In this document: positions 1-8,273 of the stretch, in pieces
Layout: every line of letters begins with the position of its first letter
How positions within the stretch are numbered: the stretch's first letter is position 1
From: Arthrobacter wenxiniae
GTDB taxonomy: Bacteria > Actinomycetota > Actinomycetes > Actinomycetales > Micrococcaceae
Length of the DNA: 43,911 bases
Direction of reading: 5' to 3'
NCBI RefSeq assembly: GCF_013376105.1
Contig: NZ_JAAMFM010000035.1
Location: forward strand, 1-43,911
Notes under the pieces: generated by a model
Told to the model about the DNA's origin: nothing
Seen by the model: only the letters and a program-made list of their open reading frames with translations
The model's database searches: none
Made by a program: the position numbers and the translations under genes

Positions 1-42
1 AAACGGGTGTGGACCGGGCGGATGTCCGGTCCACACCCGTTT
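1..42. repeat. Perfect 17-bp inverted repeat (hairpin)
   Basis: Arms at 1-17 and 26-42 are exact reverse complements around an 8-base loop. It lies just past the end of the IS110-type relic. It could be a transcription terminator, or the remains of a mobile-element end. It is cut by the window edge, so flanking context is missing. No T-run follows on the plus strand, which weakens a simple intrinsic-terminator reading. Confidence 0.6.
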
Positions 43-129
43 AACCCCTTCGCCCAGAGCGATCCTAAGCGCCAGATTTCGATACCCAGTCTTGCCGCTT
101 TACGCCGCCAAACCCGTTCGAGCTGACAA

Positions 130-485
130 TCTCCCCGGCGTTCGACGTATTTTCCGATGGTTTCATCGAAACGCATGCGGGTCTTGGCGATGATGTCCAG
201 GGCCCTGTTCAGGTGCCGGTCGCCGTGGCGGTCGTGTCGGTGGAGCATGGTGTTCCCGCAGGAGGCCGGGGGCGAATTGTTCGCCGAGCCCGGTCAGGCG
301 TGCCCGGATCTGCTTGGCTCAGGCGGCCGCGGCGTCGATGGCACGGGGAACGCTTCGCCGCCGGTGCACGCCCCGGTCGCGTCGGCTGTGATGGCGTAGG
401 TGTGGGTTCGTGCGTGGGTGTCCACACCGATGACGTAAGCGTACCCTTCCGCAACGATGGACATTGCGGAGATCCTCCATTCCAT
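130..485 (-). pseudogene. Decayed IS110-family transposase
   Basis: The minus strand from about 464 encodes YVIGVDTHARTHTYAI followed by an AFPV stretch. This matches the N-terminal catalytic block of IS110-family (DEDD) transposases, which usually read GVDTHK-THxxA. The frame stops at 294. From about 240 to 140 another frame reads HGDRHLNRALDIIAKTRMRF and then YVERR, the conserved C-terminal block of IS110/IS116/IS902 proteins. The roughly 250 residues normally between these blocks are almost all missing, and the two pieces lie in different frames. It is therefore a frameshifted, internally deleted relic that cannot make an active enzyme. Exact ends cannot be fixed. Confidence 0.75.
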
Positions 486-649
486 GACGCTGGTGAACAG
501 GGCGGACGTGTCAACGGAAAGGCACTCGCGCAAAACACCAGGCCAGAGATTGGACGAGTCACACCGCAGCGGCCCTGCATCAAACCTGCCAGCGGGCTCC
601 AGGCCCGCCAATGACCGTTAGAGAGGTTCGAGATGACGACGCCTCCACC

Positions 650-663
650 GTTTCACGTGAAAC
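650..663. promoter_or_regulatory. parS: parS site 1
   Basis: The 14-bp palindrome GTTTCACGTGAAAC is the core of the bacterial parS consensus bound by ParB. The flanking bases are C and T, so the 16-bp consensus is not complete. The TGA stop codon of the pnkp relic (653-655, minus strand) lies inside this palindrome. It is about 4.6 kb beyond the parB end, the farthest of four sites from dnaA. Confidence 0.9.
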
Positions 664-856
664 TACGGGGCCGCGGGCTGGCCGCTTCCGACTCCATGGC
701 AAGGACGGCAAAGGCAGCCCGGTGGACCCGCCCGAGCGGCTTGTCCGCCACCAGCCGCTCCAGGGACTCATGGCCCAGCGCATACCCACGCAGCGCCATG
801 GACAGCCTGTGGCCCACCTTCCTGTCCCACGGCCTGTCCGGCTCGGCGGGTTCGAT

Positions 857-861
857 CCATT
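857..861. repeat. Target-site duplication, left copy
   Basis: CCATT here is repeated at 2209-2213, directly flanking the insertion sequence. Removing one copy together with 862-2208 restores an unbroken pnkp reading frame, which supports these as the true element borders. Confidence 0.75.
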
Positions 862-925
862 CCTGTTGCCTCAAATCAATGCCTCCGCCTAGCTCGATAC
901 GTTGTCTCATTTGATTTCCTCCGCT
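862..925 (+). repeat. Left compound terminal repeat of the IS
   Basis: Two diverged direct copies of a roughly 25-bp motif lie at 865-889 and 901-925, identical at 18 of 25 positions. The inner part (881-925) pairs with 2146-2190 as an inverted repeat with 4 mismatches in 45. Two transposase-binding sites per end is the natural reading, but that is an inference. Confidence 0.75.
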
Positions 926-2108
926 AGCCCTTGTTGTTCCAGCGGGTGTTGACGGGTGGTTTTGGTGGGGGCGCGTTCTTGTTCAGGGAGAGTTTTTCGA
1001 GTTCTCCGGTGAGGTGGAGGATGTCGCGTTGGAGGTGTGCCGGGCGGATGCGCTTGAACGCGGCGTTCATGGTGATGATCGGGCGCTTGCGGACCTGGGG
1101 GTCCTTGATGGCGCGCTGGTGCGGGGTTGCCGGGGCGTCGTAGTGCTTGATGACCTTGGCCCCGTAGCGTTGCTTCGTTGCCACTTTCTGCTGCGGGAGC
1201 AGGTAGTTGGTGAAGAGCCGGTCAAGCTCCCAGATCTCATTGAGTTTGGCCAGCTCGGCCGCAGTGTCGTAGCGGAGGTAGCCGACGAGCTGGCGGACCC
1301 GGGCCCAGTTCTTTTGCTCCACATGGGCGCCGTCGTTTTTGTTGTACGGCCGGGACCGGGTGAAGGTGATCTTGTGCTCGAGGCAGGACCGGTAGAGGTG
1401 CGCGTTGATGAACTCACTGCCATTGTCGCTGTCGATTCCAATGACGGGGAACGGGAAGACGGCCATGACGTATTGCAGGGCATCAAACACCCATTTTTCG
1501 GCCTTGTTCCGCACTGACCGGTTGACCGTCCAGCCCGTGGATATGTCCGTCACCGTCAAGGTGAAGCAATACTCGCCGGAGGCGTTCCCGCCGTCGTGGG
1601 CGATCAGGTCGATCTCGACAAAGCCGGGCACGGCATCGTTCCATTCGGCCCAGGTCCGCATCGGAATCTGGGACTTCACCAAGGATCCGGGCCTGGTGTG
1701 GGTCCGCCCGTCCGGGAGCATCGTGGATGCGCTCATCCGCACCAGCAAGGCGGCCTGGGCATCGGTGACCACAAGCTCCTTCTCGCGGCGCAGCAGTGGC
1801 ACCAGGGCCGGCATCATCGGTGCCAGCGGCTTCCCCGCCGGGGCCCGCAGCACCGACCAGCATAAGACCAGCCCCGGGAGCAGGTCGGGCCCATACAACG
1901 GTCTCCTGCCCGTCCTGGGCCGCCGCGGCGGAGGGTTCAGCGCCTGCCGCAACGCCGCCCTGGCATGGTCCCGGTGCGAGCCCGTCAACTCGACCAGCTC
2001 ATCCAGAATCCGGGCCTTCACCCCCCGCGGAGCCCGTTTGTATGACAGCGCCCGCTCCTTCACCACTGCCTGTCTTTGCGCCATCGTCAGCTCCATGAAA
2101 ACGGGCAT
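924..2108 (-). CDS. DDE integrase-core transposase of the IS
   Basis: This 394-codon protein catalyses movement of the surrounding element. The N-terminal part, up to about residue 60, is basic and probably binds DNA. The retroviral-integrase-like catalytic core shows the expected acidic triad: the first Asp in FVEIDLIAHDGG, the second in GIDSDNGSEF, and the Glu in NDGAHVEQKNW. The C-terminal tail is rich in Lys and Pro. The frame is uninterrupted and occupies nearly the whole element, so it may be active. The start is uncertain: methionines at codons 1, 5 and 9 are all possible. It reads in the same direction as the disrupted pnkp relic. IS family assignment is left open. Confidence 0.88.
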   Translation of the reverse strand: MPVFMELTMAQRQAVVKERALSYKRAPRGVKARILDELVELTGSHRDHARAALRQALNPPPRRPRTGRRPLYGPDLLPGLVLCWSVLRAPAGKPLAPMMPALVPLLRREKELVVTDAQAALLVRMSASTMLPDGRTHTRPGSLVKSQIPMRTWAEWNDAVPGFVEIDLIAHDGGNASGEYCFTLTVTDISTGWTVNRSVRNKAEKWVFDALQYVMAVFPFPVIGIDSDNGSEFINAHLYRSCLEHKITFTRSRPYNKNDGAHVEQKNWARVRQLVGYLRYDTAAELAKLNEIWELDRLFTNYLLPQQKVATKQRYGAKVIKHYDAPATPHQRAIKDPQVRKRPIITMNAAFKRIRPAHLQRDILHLTGELEKLSLNKNAPPPKPPVNTRWNNKG

Positions 2109-2145
2109 AGCCGGAATCCCGAAACCGACACTGACACCACGCCGC

Positions 2146-2208
2146 AGCGGAGCAAATCAAATGAGGCAACGAATCGAGCTACGCGGAGGCTTTCCATGAG
2201 TCAACGCG
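2146..2208 (-). repeat. Right compound terminal repeat of the IS
   Basis: The inner segment 2146-2190 is the inverted partner of 881-925. The outer segment from 2182 repeats the GCGGAG...ATGAGTCAACG pattern and mirrors the left outer repeat. It ends directly at the right CCATT copy. Confidence 0.75.
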
Positions 2209-2213
2209 CCATT
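2209..2213. repeat. Target-site duplication, right copy
   Basis: This is the second CCATT copy; see 857-861. Joining sequence across one copy gives the in-frame peptide LRIIHGTKWIEPAEPDRP, which fits the Pnkp C-terminal region. Confidence 0.75.
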
Positions 2214-3559
2214 TGGTCCCGTGGATGATGCGCAGGTGGTCTCGCCCACGAACGCTATGTTCCGGTGCGCATTCCCCCGCCTTCCCCGCGTGGGGTTGCC
2301 ACATGGCTTGACCGTCGTGGCGGGTGGCACCAACAGCCGCGTAGCCGGCCCAGCACATACCCGCGCGTTGAAGGACCACGGCGGGTACACAGCGACGCGA
2401 AGCATCCAGCCCGCGTCCGGCGCCACCCCCAGTCTTGCGCGTCGCACGGCGTCGTCCAGTCCCGAGTCGTCCGGCCCCGTCAGGAAGCGGAGCGCCTGAG
2501 CGGGCCCAAGGAATGGCCTGCCCGTCCGAGCGTCGACGGTGCCGCGTCATCGCTACGCTGCACCGAACCGCGATGCATTCCGGGTAGCGCAGGGCCGACG
2601 GCCTGCCGCCAAAGGCAGCGCCAGGGTCCAGGCACCTGGTCCCGCTAATCCACTCTCCCTCCAGCGTGGGCGTGTGGCCGTAGGGCACGGTTGGCGCCCC
2701 CCGTAATCCGCTGCCCAAGGCAGGCGCGCCGGGAGAGAGGCCGTACACGCGCCCGCGTCGCCCGTGGTGTCGTCGTAGAGGGCAAAGCGGGCCCCGGCCG
2801 ATGCAGGCCCGTGACAGGCCTCCAGCGGTCCCGCATGGGTCCCAACCAGCCTGCCGCCGTCCAGCACGAGTTGGGAAACGAGTCCAACACGAAAGGATCG
2901 CACCTCGCCCTAAAATCTGCCGGTTCGGCGGCGAGCTGTATCAGGGTCCCTGGCAGCCCATGTCCGGTCACAAGACGCCGGGAGTGTCGGGGCCTGGTCC
3001 GTCCGGTCCGCCTGGTCCCCGACAAACACTGCCTCCGCCCCAGCGGACGGGGCGCGTCGACGGCCCTGCCCTGACTCTGTCCGTCGTGATCGCCTGGCCT
3101 GGGACATCCAGGACGCTGAGCGGCTCACCGAGGCATCCGTGGACGTCGGCGATTACGTCGAACGGGCCCGTGTCCTCGAGGAGGTCGTTGAGCGGCGGCT
3201 CGCGCTTGAACAATTCCGCCACGATATGTGCCCTGCCGCGAAGCACGTGGACCCTGCGGACGCCCTCCCGGCGAAGGAACCGGAACGGCCGGTACAGCTG
3301 GTGAGGCCGCCGGCGCGCCACGCGTGCATCAAGCATCCACCCTCTGCGCTGGCCGTTCCTTGGCAGGCGCACGGCGTAGCTCACGTCCAGCACCACCGCA
3401 GCAGGGAGCACGTCATGCTCCCGGGACAACTTCACCAGGGCCCGCCGTGAGTCCGCCTGCTCGTTCGTGGCATGGATGACAGTGAACAGCCCGGCGTCGA
3501 GCGGGTGGCTCCGACAAGGGCCGGAAGGCGGTGGCCTGGAATGCCACGCTCAACCTTGA

Positions 3560-4243
3560 TCATGCCCTCCTGAAGAGTGCCAGTTGTGTGGGCCATCCCA
3601 GCCTTGGATACTTGGCGCCCACTCCATGGAACTCGACGGCATACCCATCGTCGACGGACATTTCCTGGGCCCAGTCCATAAATTCCTGCCAAGGCCAATC
3701 AATCTGGTGGTCCCCGTGCCGCCGCGCCCACCTGCCGCAGCTGCGGACATAGAGGTTTGTTCTCCGCTTTGGGCGTCGTCACGATGACTGAAGCCGGAGC
3801 GGCCTGCCCCGAGACATTCGCCTGCAGCACGGGGAGAGGTTCGGGCTTCACGTGATTCTCCACCCCCATGAGGACCATTGCGTCCTTGCCTGTGATTTTG
3901 TCATCCTGAAACCTCACCAAACTCCGAATGAGATGTGTCCGTTGACGTGGGGGCTCGACCGGGGCGGATCTACCGTCCCGTCCGGGGCAAGCTGCTTCGA
4001 AGAGCTTGCCTGCCAGGTCCTGCCCGCCCGTGACCGGCACGATGGTACGCGAGCTGGCCGGGGCGGTCTGAGTCCCCGCCAGGCGCATCCCAGCCGTGCA
4101 GCGGTGCTTGATCCCTCCCGATGGAAGACATGCGCCCCGCCATCGCTTGTCTATGGCATCTTCATCCTGGCAGGGTGTTTGTGGAGCAGGTAGCCACGAT
4201 CGGTGGCATTGGATCACGTGTGCGTGATGGTGAGGAGCAACGT
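3560..4243 (-). pseudogene. hen1: Decayed hen1 (RNA 3'-terminal 2'-O-methyltransferase)
   Basis: Bacterial Hen1 methylates the 2'-OH at the 3' end of cleaved RNA before Pnkp ligates it. From 4240 the minus strand reads LLLTITHT, an in-frame TGA, then ATDRGYLLHKHPAR, which matches the Hen1 N-terminus. The expected ATG is ACG or TTG here. About 4060-3990 reads VPVTGGQDLAGKLFE. About 3795-3755 reads ASVIVTTPKAEN, from the methyltransferase core. From about 3720 the C-terminus reads RHGDHQIDWPWQEFMDWAQE and ends GWPTQLALFRRA with a stop at 3560. The family is normally near 450-500 residues; this relic holds about half. The stop overlaps the pnkp start as ATGA, as in a translationally coupled pair. 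Confidence 0.85.
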
Positions 4244-4347
4244 GTCTCCCCCACGGCAGAATGATCGGCTTGATGCCTTCACGACCTCCGCCCCGCCGGG
4301 CCTACGCGGACTGTCTGTGTACAAGCCTTGGGCCAGCTGCCCTTCAT

Positions 4348-4361
4348 GTTTCACGTGAAAC
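4348..4361. promoter_or_regulatory. parS: parS site 2
   Basis: An exact GTTTCACGTGAAAC palindrome with a T before it and a C after it, so 15 of 16 consensus bases match. Its centre is 47 bp from that of parS site 3; such pairs are common in ParB-loading regions. Confidence 0.93.
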
Positions 4362-4394
4362 CCCCGCGGCAGGTCTCGTGCCACCCCCTGACAT

Positions 4395-4408
4395 GTTTCA
4401 CGTGAAAC
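4395..4408. promoter_or_regulatory. parS: parS site 3
   Basis: An exact GTTTCACGTGAAAC palindrome preceded by T and followed by G. It lies about 870 bp from the end of parB. Confidence 0.93.
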
Positions 4409-5278
4409 GAAGAGCAGAACGTGCTTGGCACCGGGCACCCACCCCGCGGCCACAACCGCCATTTGTGACGGCCTATATCTGGGCTGCTGCATAAGGGCAA
4501 AACAGGGCCGGGGCCCGTCCGAGTCAGGGAGGCGCACGGTCCGGGCGGAAGTCCCGCGCAGCACGGGACCACATCTGCCGTAGCTGCCCCACCCAGGCGT
4601 CACCGCGCACCTGGCGATACCTTGATGTCTCGAGATGGAGACCTCGGCTATCGTCTCTTTCCACGGCAATCTCTCACAGGAATCCCTGACGAGAGCGATT
4701 GGAGGGGTCGGGGCTGCCCACCTAAGGCAATTACTCCGATGTGATGCCGGACCGCGTGGGCGGTGTTGCAATGGCTTCGCTCGGTGCTGTTCCAGTGTGG
4801 CCGGTTACTGCTCTGGGGTCGGGTAGAGGTTGAGGCGACCAATATCGGCGCCGAGGATTCTCTGCCGGCCGGAGCGCGGGAAAGGGACCGGGAAGGCGCC
4901 GACGGAGGACATCGACAGACTGTTGCCCGGTGTGCACGGCGCCGACTCGCCGCCCAAACGGCAGCTATTGTCCACCCATCAGGGGGCCGTTGGTTGCCGT
5001 GGGCCCGGAATCGCGCCCAGCTACCGGCGACTCAGACGGCTGGCCCAAAAGTTGAGCCTTGTCAGGGATCAATGGTGACTCTTTCGCCTGACCCGTGCAC
5101 CTGTCTCCGCGCCTCGGGAACTATTCTCCGCGCTTCTCAGACGGCCTATGCGGCTCCGTCGAATCCCCGGCGCTTCTCCATGCATCCCTCTGTTGTCCCT
5201 GGACCACCCGAGGCGCTCCAGCCCCCTCACCGGGAGTTGGGGTTTGCGAACGGCACTCGCGGCCGCCTTCACCAGGTC

Positions 5279-6301
5279 CTAGTTCGAACCCGGGCTCAAG
5301 ACATCCATGATCCTGTTGAGGTCCTCCACCGAAGCAAACTCAATGCTGACCTTGCCCTTCCGTGCACCCAGCGAGATCTTCACATTGGTATCGAGCCGGT
5401 CGGACAAGGAGCTGGCGAGGAAATCAAGACGCTCATGCCGCGGGCTGGGCGCTGCCAACCGCGACTTGTGGTCCTGAACCGGGGCTTGATACAACTGCAC
5501 GGCCTCTTCAGTGGCGCGAACGGACATCCCCTCGGATACGATCTTCTGCGCAAGCTGCTCCATGGCCTCGGCTCCGGGCAGCGAAAGCAGCGCCCGGGCA
5601 TGCCCTGCGGAAAGCACGCCCGCGGCTACGCGCCGCTGCACAACCGGGGGGAGCTTCAACAGGCGCAGGGTGTTGGAGACCTGGGGGCGGGAGCGGCCAA
5701 TCCTGTCAGCAAGCTGTTCATGCGTAGTGCTGAAGTCCTCCAGGAGCTGCTGGTAGGCGGCGGCCTCCTCCAAGGGGTTCAGCTGGCTGCGGTGCAGGTT
5801 TTCCAGAAGTGCGTCCCGCAACAGGTTGTCGTCGGTTGTTTCCCGCACGATGACGGGGATCGTCGCAAGTCCTGCAGCCTGGGAGGCGCGCCAACGGCGT
5901 TCACCCATGACAAGTTCATAGGGCTGGTCGCCGGTCTCGGTCGATTTGCGGACCACAATCGGCTGCAGGATGCCGATTTCCTTGACGGAGTGGACCAGTT
6001 CGGCCATCTCGTCCTCGTCGAAGACCGTGCGGGGCTGCTTGCGGTTGGGGTGGATCTCCCCGACCGGAAGCTCCATGAAACGGGCGCCAGGCACTTCGAC
6101 CAATTCGGGTTCAGGGGCAGGCGATGCTGTGGCCTTGTTGGCAGCCGTGCGCGCGGAAGGCGGCGTCTTTCGTCCCTTTGGCTCCGGAAAAAACAGGTCC
6201 ACGGGCCGGCTTGGCAGGGATGAAGATCCAGAGTCGTCCTGGGTCGAGTTGGGAATCAAGGCCCCTAAGCCGCGACCAAGGCCCCTACGCTTGTCGGTCA
6301 T
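5279..6301 (-). CDS. parB: Chromosome-partitioning protein ParB
   Basis: ParB binds parS, spreads as a CTP-dependent clamp and recruits SMC and ParA to segregate origins. The N-terminus [17 protein letters not shown] is the classic ParA-interacting motif. The ParB/Srx nucleotide-binding fold follows, with [15 protein letters not shown] and the CTP-binding [12 protein letters not shown] motif near residue 140. Next are a helix-turn-helix ([19 protein letters not shown]) and a C-terminal dimerisation segment. The ATG at 6301 is chosen because GGAGGA lies 8 bases upstream; longer in-frame starts exist at 6316 and 6376 but lack the family N-terminus. It follows parA by about 100 bp and is probably cotranscribed. 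At 340 residues it has normal length. Confidence 0.96.
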   Translation of the reverse strand: MTDKRRGLGRGLGALIPNSTQDDSGSSSLPSRPVDLFFPEPKGRKTPPSARTAANKATASPAPEPELVEVPGARFMELPVGEIHPNRKQPRTVFDEDEMAELVHSVKEIGILQPIVVRKSTETGDQPYELVMGERRWRASQAAGLATIPVIVRETTDDNLLRDALLENLHRSQLNPLEEAAAYQQLLEDFSTTHEQLADRIGRSRPQVSNTLRLLKLPPVVQRRVAAGVLSAGHARALLSLPGAEAMEQLAQKIVSEGMSVRATEEAVQLYQAPVQDHKSRLAAPSPRHERLDFLASSLSDRLDTNVKISLGARKGKVSIEFASVEDLNRIMDVLSPGSN

Positions 6302-6404
6302 CGATTTTTCCTCCATAGAACGAGCCCCGGCGGTTGCGGGCCTGGTGAATTGCGTGGTGAACGGAAAGGAACACATCTTGCCATCGTGTTCCCCCAGCAG
6401 AAGT

Positions 6405-7478
6405 CTAGCGTTCCGCGATCTCCGCCGCCGCCTCCAGGTACGACAACGCGCCGGTGGATGATGGATCGTAGGTCATCACGGTTTGCTGGTAGCTGGGAGC
6501 TTCGGAGATCCTGACGGACCGCGGTATGAGCGCCCGCAGGACCTGGTTTGGGAAATGCTCCCGTACATCGGCCGCGACATGGGCCGCCAGGTTTGTCCGC
6601 CCATCGTACATTGTGAGCAGGATCGTTGAAACGACCAAATCGGAGTTCAGGTGTTTTTGGATCATTTCGATATTTTTCAACAACTGACTCAGCCCCTCCA
6701 GCGCGTAATACTCGCACTGAATGGGGATCATGACCTCATTCGCCGCGCAAAAGGCGTTGACAGTCAAGAGTCCCAGGCTGGGTGGGCAGTCAATAAAGAT
6801 GAAATCGAGGCGTTCCTCACCGTTTTCTTCGCGGTGCCTGACGTATTCGTCGATCGCGCGGCGCAACCGCTGTTCGCGCGCAACGAGCGAGACCAGCTCG
6901 ATCTCAGCCCCGGCAAGATGGATGGTGGCCGGCGCGCAATACAGGTTTTCAATGTCAGGGCATTTTGCGACAACGTCGGCCAGCGTGAAGTCGTTGATGA
7001 GCACGTCGTAGATGCTGTCAATTTCGGCATGATGGGGCACGCCCAAGGCGGTGGAGGCGTTCCCCTGGGGATCGATGTCAATCACCAGGACCTGCAGTCC
7101 GGCCGATGCGAGGGCGGCCGCAATGTTCACCGTGGTCGTTGTCTTGCCGACGCCGCCCTTTTGGTTGGCGACCGTAAGAATCCGTGTCCGCCGGGGGCGG
7201 GGAAGCCTCCGCCCAAGAAGCCGCTCACGCCTTTTGGTTTCGTTCGCCAGCTGACTGGCGATGGGGCTGCTGTCGTCGAAGTCGTCCTCACTGGTGGCCC
7301 TCCCCGTCGGGGATGTTTCACGTGAAACATGGAAATTAGCCGTTTGGTCAACCCTTTTCGGTTGATTCGAGGTGTGTGAAACCATTCGCGTCCCGATGCT
7401 GCCCGTTGCATCTGCCCGTGCCGACCCCAACGACATAAAAGGCGGTATCCGTTGCGAAGCTGCTTCACTGCTCGTCAC
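6405..7478 (-). CDS. parA: Chromosome-partitioning ATPase ParA (Soj)
   Basis: This Walker-type ATPase binds DNA non-specifically and moves ParB-parS complexes. With the GTG at 7478, the deviant Walker A KGGVGKT falls at residues 107-113. [10 protein letters not shown] (Walker A') and [11 protein letters not shown] (Walker B) follow, so the catalytic core is complete. About 100 residues precede the core, and their limit is uncertain; an ATG at 7385 is an alternative. Between them and the core lies a parS palindrome that is translated as HVSRET. ParB and ParA are encoded in tandem. RsmG, encoded 75 bp upstream on the same strand, is a usual neighbour in actinobacteria. Confidence 0.93.
   Translation of the reverse strand: MTSSEAASQRIPPFMSLGSARADATGSIGTRMVSHTSNQPKRVDQTANFHVSRETSPTGRATSEDDFDDSSPIASQLANETKRRERLLGRRLPRPRRTRILTVANQKGGVGKTTTTVNIAAALASAGLQVLVIDIDPQGNASTALGVPHHAEIDSIYDVLINDFTLADVVAKCPDIENLYCAPATIHLAGAEIELVSLVAREQRLRRAIDEYVRHREENGEERLDFIFIDCPPSLGLLTVNAFCAANEVMIPIQCEYYALEGLSQLLKNIEMIQKHLNSDLVVSTILLTMYDGRTNLAAHVAADVREHFPNQVLRALIPRSVRISEAPSYQQTVMTYDPSSTGALSYLEAAAEIAER
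7315..7328. promoter_or_regulatory. parS: parS site 4, within parA
   Basis: TGTTTCACGTGAAACA at 7314-7329 is the complete 16-bp parS consensus, the best of the four sites. It lies in the 5' coding part of parA for either plausible start, so ParB bound here could also affect parA transcription. Confidence 0.95.
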
Positions 7479-7552
7479 GCTGGCACTCTCACTTTCATTT
7501 GGCCGGGATTGCCAGTCACTAGCCTATCGGTTCATCCATGGCCTGCGGTGGA

Positions 7553-8191
7553 TCAGCGGCGCTGCACCTTGACGCGGACCACCGTGGTGGGTTCCGCCAA
7601 GACACCTGCACCGGCAGTCAACACTTCGGTTTGGACCCCGCCAAGTTTCCTGATGACCTTGGCCGCCTTGGCGATCTCTTCCCCTGCGGTGCGCCCCTTG
7701 ATGGCCAGCAGTTCTCCTCTGCCCCCGAGAAGGGGAATGGTCAGGGGTGCGAGGGTACTCAGCGCCGAGACCGCGCGGGCGGTCACCACCTCACATTCGA
7801 CCTTGTCCACGGCCTGCTCAGCCCTGGCGCGGACTATCTCCACATTGTCCAGCCCGAGGTCGGCCACCACCTCCTCCAGCCATACCACCCGGCGCTCCAG
7901 CGGCTCGATCAAGGTCAGGTAGAGGTCGGTACGGGCGATGGCCAGACAGAGGCCGGGCAGGCCCGCGCCACTGCCCACATCGGCGACCTTGGCGCCGTCG
8001 ACAATCAACTCGGCGACGACGGCACAGTTGAGCACGTGTCGGCTCCACAGTCGGGGAACCTCTCTGGGGCCGATCAGCCCGCGTTCGATTCCCGACGTGG
8101 CCAGGTGTTCCACATAGCGTTTGGCCAGTGCCAAGCGGGCGCCAAAAATTTGTTCGGCGGCGACGGCTTCTTCAGCACTCAGATCTGCCAC
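7553..8191 (-). CDS. rsmG: 16S rRNA (guanine-N7)-methyltransferase RsmG
   Basis: RsmG (GidB) methylates G527 (E. coli numbering) of 16S rRNA using S-adenosylmethionine. The SAM-binding motif I is VADVGSGAGLPGLCLAI, near residue 70. LIEPLERRVVWLEEV forms the next Rossmann strand and helix, and VVTARAVSAL is the conserved post-motif segment. Length (212 residues) is normal. It lies between khpB and parA, the usual order near actinobacterial origins. Loss of this enzyme is known to give low-level streptomycin resistance in many bacteria; the copy here looks intact. Confidence 0.96.
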   Translation of the reverse strand: MADLSAEEAVAAEQIFGARLALAKRYVEHLATSGIERGLIGPREVPRLWSRHVLNCAVVAELIVDGAKVADVGSGAGLPGLCLAIARTDLYLTLIEPLERRVVWLEEVVADLGLDNVEIVRARAEQAVDKVECEVVTARAVSALSTLAPLTIPLLGGRGELLAIKGRTAGEEIAKAAKVIRKLGGVQTEVLTAGAGVLAEPTTVVRVKVQRR

Positions 8192-8212
8192 TACAGGTGT
8201 CCCCTCGCAAGC

Positions 8213-8250
8213 GGTCCCGTTAACCTGCCCGAAGGCAGGTTAACGGGACC
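8213..8250. terminator. Perfect 17-bp inverted repeat between khpB and rsmG
   Basis: Arms 8213-8229 and 8234-8250 are exact reverse complements with a CGAA loop. It fills most of the 82-bp gap between the two minus-strand genes. The hairpin is very stable but no long T-run follows on the minus strand. It could be a U-tract-less terminator, an attenuator or an RNA-processing stem. Confidence 0.6.
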
Positions 8251-8273
8251 TTTGGTTGAAAAGCGTTTGAACT

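Larger units (their letters stand above)
862..2208. mobile_element. Insertion sequence, 1347 bp, DDE integrase-type
   Basis: The element is bounded by CCATT direct repeats and carries one transposase gene on the minus strand. Its ends are compound: an outer repeat (862-889; mirror 2182-2208) and a longer inner inverted repeat (881-925 versus 2146-2190) matching at 41 of 45 positions. It lies within the pnkp relic. Its intact reading frame and well-matched ends suggest a recent arrival compared with the decayed host gene. I cannot name the IS family with certainty; the transposase catalytic core resembles retroviral-integrase-like (rve) families such as IS481. Confidence 0.85.
653..3563 (-). 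pseudogene. pnkp: Decayed pnkp (polynucleotide kinase-phosphatase-ligase), IS-interrupted
   Basis: Bacterial Pnkp has an N-terminal RNA 5' kinase, a central metallophosphatase and a C-terminal ligase, and works with Hen1 to mend cleaved RNA. Pieces appear in the right order on the minus strand, in shifting frames. The start at 3563 reads MIKVERGIPGHRLPALVGAT, with a ruined P-loop. Then come TVIHATNEQADSRRALVK and KLSREHDVLPAAVVLDV (to about 3385), and the phosphatase start TGPFDVIADVHGC (about 3160). RGP-DTPGVL lies near 2970, LVSQLVLDGGRLVGTHAG near 2880, YGHTP near 2680 and ALRYPE near 2570. The ligase VKP motif is near 2308, then LRIIHG at 2235-2218. After the IS come DRKVGHRLSMALRGYALG and AFAVLAMESE, ending at the stop at 653. 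Most of the ligase core and about 70 kinase residues are deleted. The identification rests on remembered family sequence. Confidence 0.85.
4244..5278. other. Gene-free stretch downstream of parB
   Basis: I see no reading frame here with a recognisable family or convincing start. Two parS sites (4348-4361 and 4395-4408) are its only clear functional content. It may hold further degraded genes that I cannot identify. Confidence 0.6.

Noticed and set aside
653-910. An 85-codon small gene starting in the IS end
   Set aside because: It is the pnkp C-terminus read from a chance ATG inside the IS terminal repeat.
876-2195. Element borders at the inner 45-bp inverted repeat
   Set aside because: The five bases outside the inner repeats (TCAAT and TTTCC) do not match, whereas borders at 862 and 2208 give matching CCATT and restore the pnkp frame.
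2179-2748. A free-standing 189-codon minus-strand gene
   Set aside because: Its YGHTP, ALRYPE and LRIIHG stretches belong to the pnkp relic; its stop lies in the IS end.
3845-3858. A fifth parS-like sequence (GCTTCACGTGATTC)
   Set aside because: Three mismatches to the 14-bp palindrome and broken symmetry; below what ParB usually needs.
4763-6223. A 486-codon plus-strand frame over parB
   Set aside because: Most of it is the antisense shadow of parB, and the front part has no homology.
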